Source: Cinnamomum chago (Eukaryota > Streptophyta > Magnoliopsida > Laurales > Lauraceae). From it: 64,000 nt of DNA. This document shows, one piece after another, positions 55,119 through 64,000 of this stretch; positions within the stretch are counted from its first letter, which is position 1, and each line of letters opens with the position of its first letter. The translations under genes and the position numbers were made by a program. The stretch is from positions 40,109,501 to 40,173,500 of the forward strand of contig CP142460.1 of the NCBI GenBank assembly GCA_038049695.1. The letters are read 5' to 3'. The notes under the pieces are model-generated. The model ran no database searches. It was not told the DNA's origin and worked only from the letters and a program-made list of their open reading frames with translations.

Positions 55119-57390
55119 TTATTCGGCTTCGGCCCTAGCATCGCCAGCCTCTGTCGCCTCTACTTCGAGGGTAGCCTTGGAGGAAGAAGGGGCAGGAGTT
55201 GGTTCCGGCTCTGAGCCCGGGAACTTGGCTGGATTCTTGTAAGTCGGATGGTCTTCGTTGACCCCAGCCTCCTTCAGCACTGCCAGCCAACCAAGCTCCC
55301 AGGCCTGGTCCCTCACAGCGAGGACCTAAGCCTTTTAAAGGGTCGTCGCCTCTGCCACTCCATCATTGAAAGCAGCATCAGTCTCTGACTGGAGCTTGGT
55401 TTCGGCTTCCTCCCTCTATTTCTCGAGCTCGGTCGCCCTCCTCATCATCATCTCGATCTCGGCCTTCACCAACTCGAGCTCGGTCCAAAGGCCTCGGGTC
55501 CTCTCCTCCTGCTCCTCGGCCATCTTACTGCTCCCCTCCAAAGCCGTCTTGAGGTCTTTATTCTCAGTCTCCAACCTTAAGACCTTAGCACTGTTCTGTT
55601 GGACCCTCTCCAGCGAGACTTGGCTTTTCTGCAGTATCTGTAGAGGAAACAGACGTTAGAAAACAATAATCGAAATGAAATACTTAGTAAAATTTTTTGG
55701 GAAGGAAAACTCACCGATATGGCCGATTGCATTGTCGACTCCAGCAAAGCCACGTCGTTGGCCTCTCTATGCTTCGCCATGTCTCGCGGAAAGGCGCAGG
55801 CGTGGCCAAGCGCAGTGATCACGAGGGCATTCCCCGAGACCAGGTCCTCGACGTTCAGCGGCCTGCCGGGCCCAAGTTTAAGGCTCGGTCTCCAGGGAGC
55901 CGGCATGGTGGGCTGAGGAGCCGAAGCATCACTAGGGCCCGCTTAGCTGGGCCCTCAATTTTGGCCCTTTTTTCCGCCCTAGCCCCTTCCTGCACGGTTT
56001 CGGCAAGGTGCCACTGAACTTCCGAACCTGAAGAAGGAGCAAGAGTCGGAGCGGGGATGGGAGCCTTTGCAGAAGTCGAGGGGGCCGAGAGGGCTCGAGG
56101 AGCCCGGCCTCCGAATGCCAGAGCCTCCAAGTTCGTCACCACTATGGGAGGTCGGTGCCGCTCCATGTCTTCTTCCTCCTCCATGTGCTTGAAGTGTTGG
56201 TCTCGGCGGACTCGGTGTCGCACCTCGAAGAGCTCGCGGGAGTGGAAGTACTCTCTGGGGCAATCCGGGCTTCGGCTTCGGTTTCGGGCTGTTCTTCTTC
56301 GGCCTGGTGCTCTTCCCATTTCTGAGGTTCCCCGGTCCTCCTCTTGATCAAGGACTGGTACCTCAGCTCGTAGTTCAGAAGAAGATAAGCGGAGCGGCTG
56401 GAGTGACCTCGGTATCGGTACAATGCTCAAAACCAGTCTTCGTTCCTCGACTAACCGACCCGCCTGGCCTCCTGTCTTCTCTGACAAATGTCTGCACGAC
56501 AAAGAGAAAACATTAGCTCGGCGGAAAAGGATAAAGAAGAATGTAGGGAAAGAGAAATTTAACAGGGTGTGAGTATTTACTCGGAGCAGTCCTGAAGCCA
56601 TGGGGAACTCCCTCTCCACCTCAGTCTCGGCCACTTTGAATTCCTAGTTTCCTTAGACGAATAGGCGGCCGTCCCCCGCATATTTATTGGAGTCCTAAAA
56701 AGCGTTAACGAGACACTCCTGCTTCGTCTTTACTTGGAGGTAATAGGTATTATCACCTCCAGACTTGCACAAATCATAAACGTCCTCGATGACATGGACA
56801 CTGAGGTTAATGCCGAGGATCCTATTGAGCTCGGCAACGCCCATGATGATCTTGAAGTCGTTCGGCATCAATTGACAGGGGCAGATGTGCCATTTGTTGA
56901 GGCAGGTCCTAAGGAGAGGGTGGGAGAAACCAGACCCCACCCTCGATTATGGTTACTAAAGGAAACGGCATCCAGCCGTTGGTGAAGGTATGGTCGTCTA
57001 AAGGGTTTGCGGGGTCATCTAGCCTAACCTGAACATCGTCAGGTACCCCATACCTAGCCCTAAATCCGGCCGTGGCCGCTGGTGTCTCCAACCAGTGCCT
57101 ATAGATGCCCATTCCTATGGTCTGGAGAGGCTAGAAAGTCGAAAAGTTAAATTTGAAAGAAGGGAGAAAAGAGGGAAGAAACCCTAGACAGAAGAGGGAA
57201 ACAAAAATGAACGAAATGGAAAACTTACAAAAAGGCTAGATGAGGCTAAACCCGAAGGGTGTTTGAAGATTGCGACCTCGGCGAGGATCTCTTTTCTGCA
57301 AGTCCCTCTTTCTTCTCTAAACGCAAAAGTGGAGAATGAGAGAGGGGTACCTCTACTTATAATGGCAAGAGGCGTCGTTTCAAATTTCAA
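55119..57390 (-). pseudogene. Intron-containing PF04195-like (putative gypsy-type transposon) gene, decayed
   Basis: On the minus strand, 57112-56581 encodes RARYGVPDDVQVRLDDP, TNGWMPFPL, then (after a frameshift near 56930) LLRTCLNKWHICPCQLMPND, FKIIMGVAELNRILGI and EDVYDLCKS. This is the conserved domain of plant proteins annotated as putative gypsy-type transposon (PF04195-like). Two GT-AG introns are visible, 56580-56492 (89 bp, ends CTTTGTCGTGCAG) and 55714-55638 (77 bp, GTGAGT ... CTCTACAG). The middle exon is Arg/Glu/Pro/Ser-rich. The last exon is a coiled coil (VLRLETENKDLKTALEGSSK; EEAETKLQSETDAAF) ending near 55119. In-frame stops (about 56695, 56658, 56650, 55335, 55327) and frameshifts near 56930 and 55880 make it a pseudogene. 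In Tat-like elements such frames are antisense accessory genes; the host element here is not resolved. Confidence 0.7.
57340..57372 (-). promoter_or_regulatory. TATA box of the PF04195-like gene
   Basis: On the minus strand CCATTATAAGTAGAGG (57365-57350) contains TTATAAGT, followed by sequence leading to the gene. Upstream (57480-57559) are 40-bp repeats with an ACGTG core. This is a reasonable plant core promoter by sequence only. Confidence 0.5.
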
Positions 57391-59070
57391 GGACGCGCGC
57401 CATTTTTAGTACAGGGCACGTCTTTTCGAAACGATTGGAGGACCAATCAGTTGTTGACACATGGTGCCACCGGTACGCCTTCTGCATCGATTGACGCGCT
57501 ACTAATCCCCTCGGGCAGACGAAACGACACCAACGTGCTATTAATCACCTCGGGCACACGAAGTGTCGTGACCCTGGACCGGGTCTACCGAACAAAACTG
57601 GGATCGGGACTAATGTGATGAGTGTGGTATGATGAATGGATAATATGTGGAGTGTATCATCAAGGTGTACACACTTATTTAATTTCCCACAGGTGTCCGC
57701 GGTGAGGATGTCACAACTATATATGAACGTTTCTTTTATTAAGTGCGGAAGCATGTAGCAAATCAAATATTCAAACCATCTCTAGTCATAAAGACAATAT
57801 CACAGGTATAATAATGTATCAGAATGAGCAATGATCATTAGCATGTTTCCCAAAAGTAAGTTAAAGTTTATACAAAGGATCATTTAATTACATTCTAAAA
57901 AATAGAGGCCAACAAAGGCCAATATAAACAAAATACCAATTCCCAAAGAATGGCTAAATCGTTTCCCAAAATATTATGTCTCTCATAGCAACCGAATGTC
58001 TACACGATATCATCAGCACGCCACTCAACTAAGCGCTGCGGTTCCTCGACCGCCTCCTCTGGCTCCTCCTCAAGGTAACCGGCAACGGGACCTGAGTACC
58101 AAAAAGTGGGTCAAACACGACGGTTTGGCAAACGGGTGAAAATAGATAATAATTCAATAATAATTACATTTACCTTTAAAGACATTTAAACCTGTTCAAT
58201 CAATGATCTTCATAAAAGAATCGAATCATTTAATGAAAACATAAGTACAGTGTAAAACATGTATGGGTATCCAAGGGATCGAGAAATAAGCAAGATGGTA
58301 ACCACACGAATAAGTCCTCTATCACTAAAGTGACAGAGCAATAACTAGGCACTGACCTCAGTCACTCGAGGTGAGGAGAAATAGTGGATCTTATAAATAC
58401 ATATACATATACTATATATGACCACGGTAGCGAGCCGGGCATCGGGAACCACAGTAGCAATCTGTGGCATCGGGACAAGACCACGGTAAAACTGCAGTTG
58501 GCGGGACAAGAGGGAGATCTCCAAGTCGGTGGATCAGACAAACAGGGTTATCCAAGCTTAGTAGTGCCAACTCATAGGTCAAATCACAAATCGAGACATA
58601 TGCAAGTAAATCAAGTACAATAAACGGGGGGGGGGGGGGGAAGAATGCTCAAAGGCATAACTGTCATTTCATGTTGGGCAATACATTTCGGGACAAGTAA
58701 CTCTTACTAGTGTAACTTCAATGCTTTCGGGAAAACAAGTCATGTAATGTAAATTTCGGAAATAAGGAACTACAATGGATTATTGCAATTTCAGACAAAA
58801 TATCGGTTTCAGGATTTATTTAAGGTGAATAGGGGTCCCGTATGTCGATTAAAATAATGACTTGGTACTCATTGAGTTTGAAGACATTCCGGGCTCCTTA
58901 TATACTTTAGAGTTTTCAAACTTCAATGAGTCTTTGTGATGTGGTTTCTTTCTCGAACGGGCTCCAAACATATCTCCAAGTGAACAGTCCCCATCATTCT
59001 CTAAAAGGGTGCACAAATGATTGGGATGGAAACCCTCTTCATTTCTCTCCATTTCCAGGTTTCTGTGCAA

Positions 59071-59325
59071 CTTCGGTCACCTGGCGGTTAGCCGTTGACT
59101 GACCGCGGTTGGTCTAACAGAATGCAGCTTACTGGAATAGTAACCATCATGGTGCGGTTAACTAGCGGTTAGCCGCCGCTGGCTAACGGTGAGGCTGACT
59201 GCTGGGTCAAGAGAAAATGGTGCTCTATGGAAAAGTGACCGCGAAGGTTCGGTCATCTGCCGGTTGGCCGCCAGTCACCAGGCGGCTAGCCGACAGGTGA
59301 CTGCTGGTTGACTGCCAGGTGTGGG
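59071..59325 (-). promoter_or_regulatory. Sirevirus-type GGYTAGCC boxes in a Ty3/gypsy LTR (S6, left copy)
   Basis: Boxes GGCGGTTAGCCG (59083), GCGGTTAACTAGCGG, GCGGTTAGCCGCCG (near 59167), GCCGGTTGGCCGCC and GGCGGCTAGCCG (near 59280). GGTCACCTGGCGGTTAGCC at 59075-59093 differs by one base from 10741-10759 in the Sire-1 LTR. The flanking LTR sequence is homologous to S3-S5, which have CTCGAG boxes at this place. Confidence 0.72.
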
Positions 59326-60667
59326 CAAAGCCCCACTGTGTTCAGATTTGAGCCCATTTCTCCCTTAAACCATCCTCACATCATCCCCTCCTACATTCCT
59401 GCAATAAAATGAGTCCAAGTCTCCTCCAATTCAACATTCAACACTTCCACTCTTTCATTTTACATTTCTCCCTTCACTTTCCTTCCATTCTCAATCAATC
59501 ACAAAAGAGGAGAAAATTCACCAAATCACAAACATTCATCTAAGTCACTTAAAAGCATTAAATGATAGGCCAATTAATGCTAACATTTAAAAGAATTAGA
59601 CAAGCTAACAAGATTCATTATGAGCATTTATTTCAAATCAATGCAACTCAATAAAAGTATGAAAGAAATAATGAAATCATTGATACTTCTCATGAAAACC
59701 ATTCAAAGCTCAAAACATCAATTCATCCACTTGCCTTGGGTCTACTAATAAAAAAATCAAGCTACTAAACAAGCTCTCTCAAGAATCCTACAAGCACAAA
59801 CAAAACCCCAAAAAACAAACCCTAAAATGGGTCAAACAGTGATATAGAAGGAGAGACCTTTCAATAATGGAGATGGAGCTTCTATAGGGTCACAAGAACA
59901 CATATATAGGAGATGGAGATGATCACTTACTTGTAAGGTCCTCCAATGGCAAGAGTAAGCTCAACAAAGATCTCAACGTTGGTGGATTTCTCTACAAATG
60001 GTATCAAAAGGTAGCCTTCAAGATGAGGAAGAGAATGATAACCTCCATTTTGATGTTCGTGTAAGTTTGGTGTGGATTTGAGATGAAGAGAGCAAGGAGA
60101 AGAAGAAAAAAGTTGCAAGAAAACCCTAGGTTAAAGCTTGTGCTGGAAAAGGGAGATGGAAGATAGGTTCTCCTTATATAAGCAATGGGAATGGGTCCCA
60201 CCACTTAAGAAACTCTTTGGGCTGAAATCATGTCTTTCGAAGTCTCGAATGAATTCGTCGAAGAAGGAAGAAACGATCGCCGAAATATCTAGTTTCCAAA
60301 AAATATATGTTTCGCGGGTTTCAGGAATATCAAGTTTTGGGTACAGATTTAGTGTAAAAAGACTGTTTTGCCCTCAAGGCTAGGAAATCGGGTTTCAGGG
60401 TCTCGAACGGAAACGGGATCAACATGAAAGTTGTCGGGATAAACGAGAAAAATGATATGGGATTAAAAAAATAAGTACAAAAATCTCCGATAAATCCCCT
60501 AGTAAACACAAAGTCACAAAAGAAACCCCCAAAGGGCCCCACTAGTCACAAAGCAAATCAAAATTCCCCAAAGCTATGTCAAAATCTATTCCAAATCCAA
60601 CTTAGTCAAAGACTACTAATCACGCTTAAGACTAGCACGCGACTTAATTAACACTAATCGAGATCTC

Positions 60668-61238
60668 TATGTGGGAATCGTGTCGTGATTATATTATGTA
60701 TATCATGCTTGTCGTGCGTGCTTGCTCTTTTCATTATAAATGATAGAGAAAGGATGGGCTCTTTGTGGATTGTAACTATTCATGATATTATATGTACTCA
60801 TGCTAGTTTGTTTTAGTATCTCAGCTGTGTTGTATTCTCGAAAATGTATCTCAGTCATTGTAGTATTTCAAATCAGGGATTTGTTTATATGTTTTCTTAT
60901 CACGTTATTTGTTTCATGTTTTCACCTAAATTGACTACCTTCCAAACCGTTGTGTTTGACCCTTGTTTGTTGGTGCCCAGGTGCAGGCGACGTTACCTTT
61001 GAGGAGGAGCGTCCGGAGGAGGCTTTTGAGCCAACCCCTGTTAGAGAGTGGCAGCCCGACGATGTCAACTAGACGTCGGGCGGGTTCTTGAGTTTCGTCA
61101 TTATGTCATGGGTTTCTTTTGTTATTTTGAGAATTGTATTGGCCTCTGTTAGCCTCTCATGGGTTGTAACTAAAACTTAACTTCCTTAGAAACCCTCATA
61201 CCATGTTTATTGTGTTCTAACTCTTGTTTTACAGCACC
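60668..61238 (+). repeat. Fragment of a plus-oriented Del-like LTR leading into gag
   Basis: TATGTGGGAATCGTGTCGTG and the following 540 bp match S1 from about 9023 to 9560, including CAGGTGCAGGCGACGTTACC and GGCAGCCCGACGATGTC. It diverges near 61175, about 60 bp before the gag ATG, and lacks the LTR end and primer site. The stretch TTCTAACTCTTGTTTTACAG (61215-61234) looks like a branch point plus 3' splice site directly before gag. Confidence 0.75.
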
Positions 61239-62436
61239 ATGCCTCCAAGAAAAGCTCCAAACCATCATGCTTCGGGCAGTTATCAGAATGAGTCAGACAC
61301 ATCTAATACACCAACAGCCACACAGTTTCAGGAACTAATGCAAGCTATGATAGCACAACAAAGGTAGGCTAATGAAAACCAAGCAAGATTTCAAGAACAG
61401 TTAGCAAAGAAGGATGATGAAATGGCTCAAGTCCAGAGGCAACTCTTGGAAGTACTTCAGAACAGGAATGTAACTCCACCACCCGTGGGTCCGCAGATTG
61501 TTATTCAAAATAGGGATCCTGACCCTAATGCACTATTTGAGAAATTTAGGAAGAGAGCACCGAAGGAATTTTCGGGCAATGAGGACCCGTTAGTGGCAGA
61601 TGACTGGCTAGTTAATACCGAGAAAATCTTCGATGTCTTTATGTGCACGGGAATACAGAAGGTCAACCTCACAGCTTCACTATTCTACGGGCTTGCAGAT
61701 TGGTGGTGGCAAACAGTTAAGGATCCATATGCAGTGATGGCTGACGAAGAGGCGTGGGCAGCATTCAAGACACAATTTCAAGATAAATACATTCCCTCTC
61801 ATGTCAAGAGGCAAAAGGCTATCGAATTTCAGCAGCTCAAACAAGGCAGCATGACGGTGCTAGACTATGTCACCAAGTTTGAGAGATTGGCTAGATATGC
61901 TACCGAGTTGATTGACACTGAAAGGAAAAAGATAACGAAGTTTTTGGAAGGATTGAATCCGATCATCATGAGAGATGTCATAGGAGTAGTTCCACCAGCT
62001 ACATATGATGAGGCAGTCAAGCGGGCATATACGTTTGAAGATATTAACAACATGATTGTTCAGGACAGGAAGCAGCACTATCAGCAGCAGAATCAGAGGC
62101 AACAACAGAACAAGAAGCCAAGGCAAGAACAAGGTCAAGTGAGGCAGGGTTGTGGACATTGTGGCAAGAATCATGAAACACATGAATGTCGTAAGGCCAT
62201 GGGTGTCTGTTTTAAATGTGGGGCTATAAACCATGCAATCAAGGATTGCCCACTACTTCAGAATCAAGGGAACAGAAACCAACAACAGAGACAAGTAGCT
62301 CCTCAGAACCAAGCACCAGTTTAGAATCAGGTTAGACCACCTCAGCAGCAGTAGCAGGCTAGGCCACCAGCACAAAATCAGAATACTCGTCCTCCACAAC
62401 AGAACAGACATGCACAAAATCAGAATACTCGTCCTG
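61239..62436 (+). pseudogene. gag: Del/Tekay-like (chromovirus) gag, truncated
   Basis: Start ATG at 61239 (MPPRKAPNHHASGSYQNESD), an in-frame TAG at 61365-61367, then a 300-codon stretch from 61422. Gag domain: LFEKFRKRAPKEFSGNEDPL, ADDWLVNTEKIFDVF, LTASLFYGLADWWWQTVK, FQDKYIPSHVKRQKAIEFQQ, MTVLDYVTKFERLARYA. Then a Gln-rich stretch and two knuckles, CGHCGKNHETHEC (CX2CX3HX4C) and CFKCGAINHAIKDC (CX2CX4HX4C). A TAG at 62322-62324 is followed by Gln/Pro-rich gag-like sequence until it breaks at about 62437 into the LTR duplicate. No protease or RT remains. Family placement rests on the gag motifs and the long LTR. Confidence 0.85.
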
Positions 62437-63926
62437 CACAAATGATTGGGACGGAAACCCTCTTCATTTTTCTCCATTTCCAGGTTTCTGGGCAACTTCA
62501 GTCATCTGGCGGTTGGCCGCCGGTCACCAGGCGGCTAGCCGACAGGTGACCGCTGGATAACCGCCAGGTGCTGGCGAAGCCCCACTGTGTTCAAATTTGA
62601 GCCCCTTTCTCCCTTAAACCATCCTCACATCATCCCCCCTACATTCCTGCAATAAAATGAGTCCAAGACTCCTCCATTTCACCATTCAACACTTCCACTC
62701 TTTCATTTTACATTTCTCCCTTCACTTTCCTTCCATTCTCAATCAATCACAAAAGAGGAGAAAATTCACCAAATCACAAACATTCATCTAAGTCATTTGA
62801 AAGCATTAAATGATAGGCCAATAAATGCTAACATTTAAAAGAATTAGACAAGCTAACAAGATTCATTATGAGCGTTTATTTCAAATCAATGCAACTCAAT
62901 AAAAGTATGAAAGAAATAATGAAATCATTGATACTTCTCATGAAAACCATTCAAAGCTCAAAACATCAATTCATCCACTTGCCTTGGGTCTTCTAATCAA
63001 TAAATCAAGCTACTAAACAAGCTCTCTCAAGAATCCTACAAGCACAAACAAACCCTAAAATGGGTCAAACAATGAAATAGAAGGAGAGAACTTTCAATAA
63101 TGGAGATGGAGCTTCTATAGGGTCACAAGAATACATATCTAGGAGATGAAGATGATCACTTACTTGTAAGGTCCTCTAATGGCAAGAGTAAGCTCAATGA
63201 AGATCTCAATGTTGGTGGATTTCTCTACAAATGGTATCAAAAGGTAGCCTTCAAGATGAGGAAGAGAATGATAACCTCCATTTTGATGTTGGTATAAGTT
63301 TGGTGTGGATTTCAGATGAAGAGAGCAAGGAGAAGAAGAGAAAAGTTGTAAGAAAACCCTAGGTTAAAGCTTGTGCTGGAAAAAAAAGATGGAAGATGGG
63401 TTCTCCTTATATGAGCAATGGGAATGGGTCCCACCACTTAAGAAACTCTTTGGGCTGAAATCATGTCTTTCGGAGTCTCGAATGAATTCGACGAAGAAGG
63501 AAGAAGTCAAGAAACGATCGCTGAAATATCTAGTTTTCAAAAAGTATATTTTTCGCGGGTTTCGGGAATATCAAGTTTTGGCTACAGATTTAGTGTAAAA
63601 ATACTGGTTTGCCTTTAAAACTAGGAAATCGGGTTTCAAGGTCTCGAACAGAAACGGGATCAACATGAAAGTTGTCGGGATAAACAAGACAAATGAAACG
63701 GGATTAAAACAATAAGTACAAAAATCTCCGATAAATCCCCTAGTAAACACAAAGTCACAAAATGAACCCCCAAAGGGCCCCACTAGTCACAAAGCAAATC
63801 AAAATTCCCCAAAGTTATATCAAAAGCTATTACAAACTCAACTTAGTCAAAGACTACTAATCACGCTTAAGACTAGCACACGACTTGATTAAAACTAATC
63901 GGGATCTCTCGGGTCGGGGTCTTACA
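62437..63926 (-). repeat. Second copy of the S6 LTR segment
   Basis: It repeats 59008-60667: same boxes, same CAACTCAATAAAAGTATGAA stretch, same conserved block (63470-63670 against 60230-60430), with substitutions and small indels. It lacks the central part of the palindrome array (about 170 bp missing between 62510 and 62515 relative to the left copy). It ends the unit at 63926. Confidence 0.85.
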
Positions 63927-64000
63927 CGAAGCGATGTCAACGTGCTATTAATTATCTCGGGCAGATAAAGTGACGTCGTGATGGAGATCAGATATCATTA

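Larger units (their letters stand above)
57565..63926 (-). mobile_element. S6: mosaic Del/Tekay-like LTR unit with duplicated segment and inverted gag piece
   Basis: Left end TGTCGTGACCCTGG, right end GGGTCGGGGTCTTACA, TSD CGAAG at 57560-57564 and 63927-63931. 57565-60667 is an almost complete minus-oriented LTR lacking its last ~20 bp. 60668-62436 is plus-oriented LTR sequence (like 9023-9560 of S1) followed by a chromovirus gag. 62437-63926 repeats 59008-60667 at about 93 percent identity by eye and then supplies the missing LTR end. Both copies hold GGYTAGCC-type boxes (59083-59320, 62503-62570) instead of CTCGAG boxes. A full element with gross internal rearrangement is the simplest reading. 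Confidence 0.8.
57480..64000. repeat. 40-bp tandem repeat with ACGTG core, split by S6
   Basis: Units of about 40 bp: CAACGTGCTATTAATCACCT at 57530 plus CGGGCACACGAAG, preceded by a diverged copy near 57492, and continued after S6 at 63932 (GTCAACGTGCTATTAATTATC). S6 inserted exactly at the CGAAG of one unit. It lies upstream of the TATA box of the minus-strand PF04195-like gene, so may be part of its promoter. Confidence 0.65.

Noticed and set aside
58627..58640. Run of about 14 G residues as a possible G-quadruplex
   Set aside because: A single homopolymer run at a site where relatives have short mixed sequence (GCGGGACGGGG); more likely slippage or assembly length error.

Overview
The window is transposable-element DNA from a plant, most likely a eudicot. 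The evidence is Ty1/copia and Ty3/gypsy LTR retrotransposons of plant-specific lineages (Sirevirus, Tat/Ogre-like with a second RNase H, Del/Tekay-like chromovirus LTRs), initiator-Met tRNA primer sites and GT-AG introns. The species cannot be named from sequence alone. I see no host gene, tRNA, rRNA or CRISPR array. The window can be read as elements inserted into elements, and nearly every boundary is fixed by TG...CA ends plus a perfect 5-bp target-site duplication (TSD).

Layout. (1) 1-2424 and 24481 to about 31662 are one old minus-strand Tat-like Ty3/gypsy element: gag, protease, G-patch-like segment, RT, two RNases H and integrase, all decayed. Its 3' noncoding part at the left end holds two tandem arrays, and a plus-strand antisense reading frame lies at 1-414. 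(2) A plus-strand Sirevirus (Sire-1, 2430-24475, TSD GATAG) cuts the integrase gene. It has lost most of its 5' LTR, gag and protease, but keeps a decayed pol, an envelope-like reading frame and a full 3' LTR. (3) A solo Del-like LTR (S1, 7010-9837, TSD CTTCA) sits at the end of the envelope-like frame. Another (S2, 11464-23911, TSD CAAGT) sits in the 3' LTR. (4) S2 is split by a young, apparently intact Ty1/copia element (Copia-3, 12972-22653, TSD GAGGC). It has a 1310-codon gag-pol and two 1989-bp LTRs that differ, by eye, at one base.

(5) 31663-36061 and 47763-48681 are noncoding, tandem-repeat-rich DNA upstream of the Tat-like gag. They are interrupted by a second Sirevirus (Sire-2, 36067-47757, TSD AAACG), a non-autonomous derivative with part of gag and an envelope-like frame but no pol. 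Its 5' LTR is split by solo LTR S3 (37163-41247, TSD AACAT). (6) 48687-54906 is solo LTR S4 (TSD CGGTT), with solo LTR S5 (49012-52093, TSD AATAT) inside it. (7) 54912-57559 and 63932-64000 hold a decayed intron-containing minus-strand gene of the 'putative gypsy-type transposon' (PF04195-like) class, with its own TATA box. (8) 57565-63926 is a mosaic Del-like unit (S6, TSD CGAAG): a 1.5-1.65 kb LTR segment is present twice, on either side of an inverted piece that carries a chromovirus gag.

The most interesting signal is regulatory. Every LTR family examined here has a cluster of short perfect palindromes around or just upstream of its TATA box. Cores are CGGTCGACCG in Sire-2, GCGGYTARCCGC in Sire-1, CGCTCGAGCG in most Del-like LTRs and TGGACGTCCA in Copia-3. 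The two Sireviruses repeat their own palindrome just upstream of the envelope-like frame. CGG-CCG 'RM boxes' are established for Sireviruses. What looks new is that a Ty3/gypsy LTR (S6) carries the Sirevirus-type box, with a shared 19-bp stretch, exactly where its relatives carry CTCGAG boxes. This suggests promoter cassettes move between unrelated retrotransposon superfamilies.
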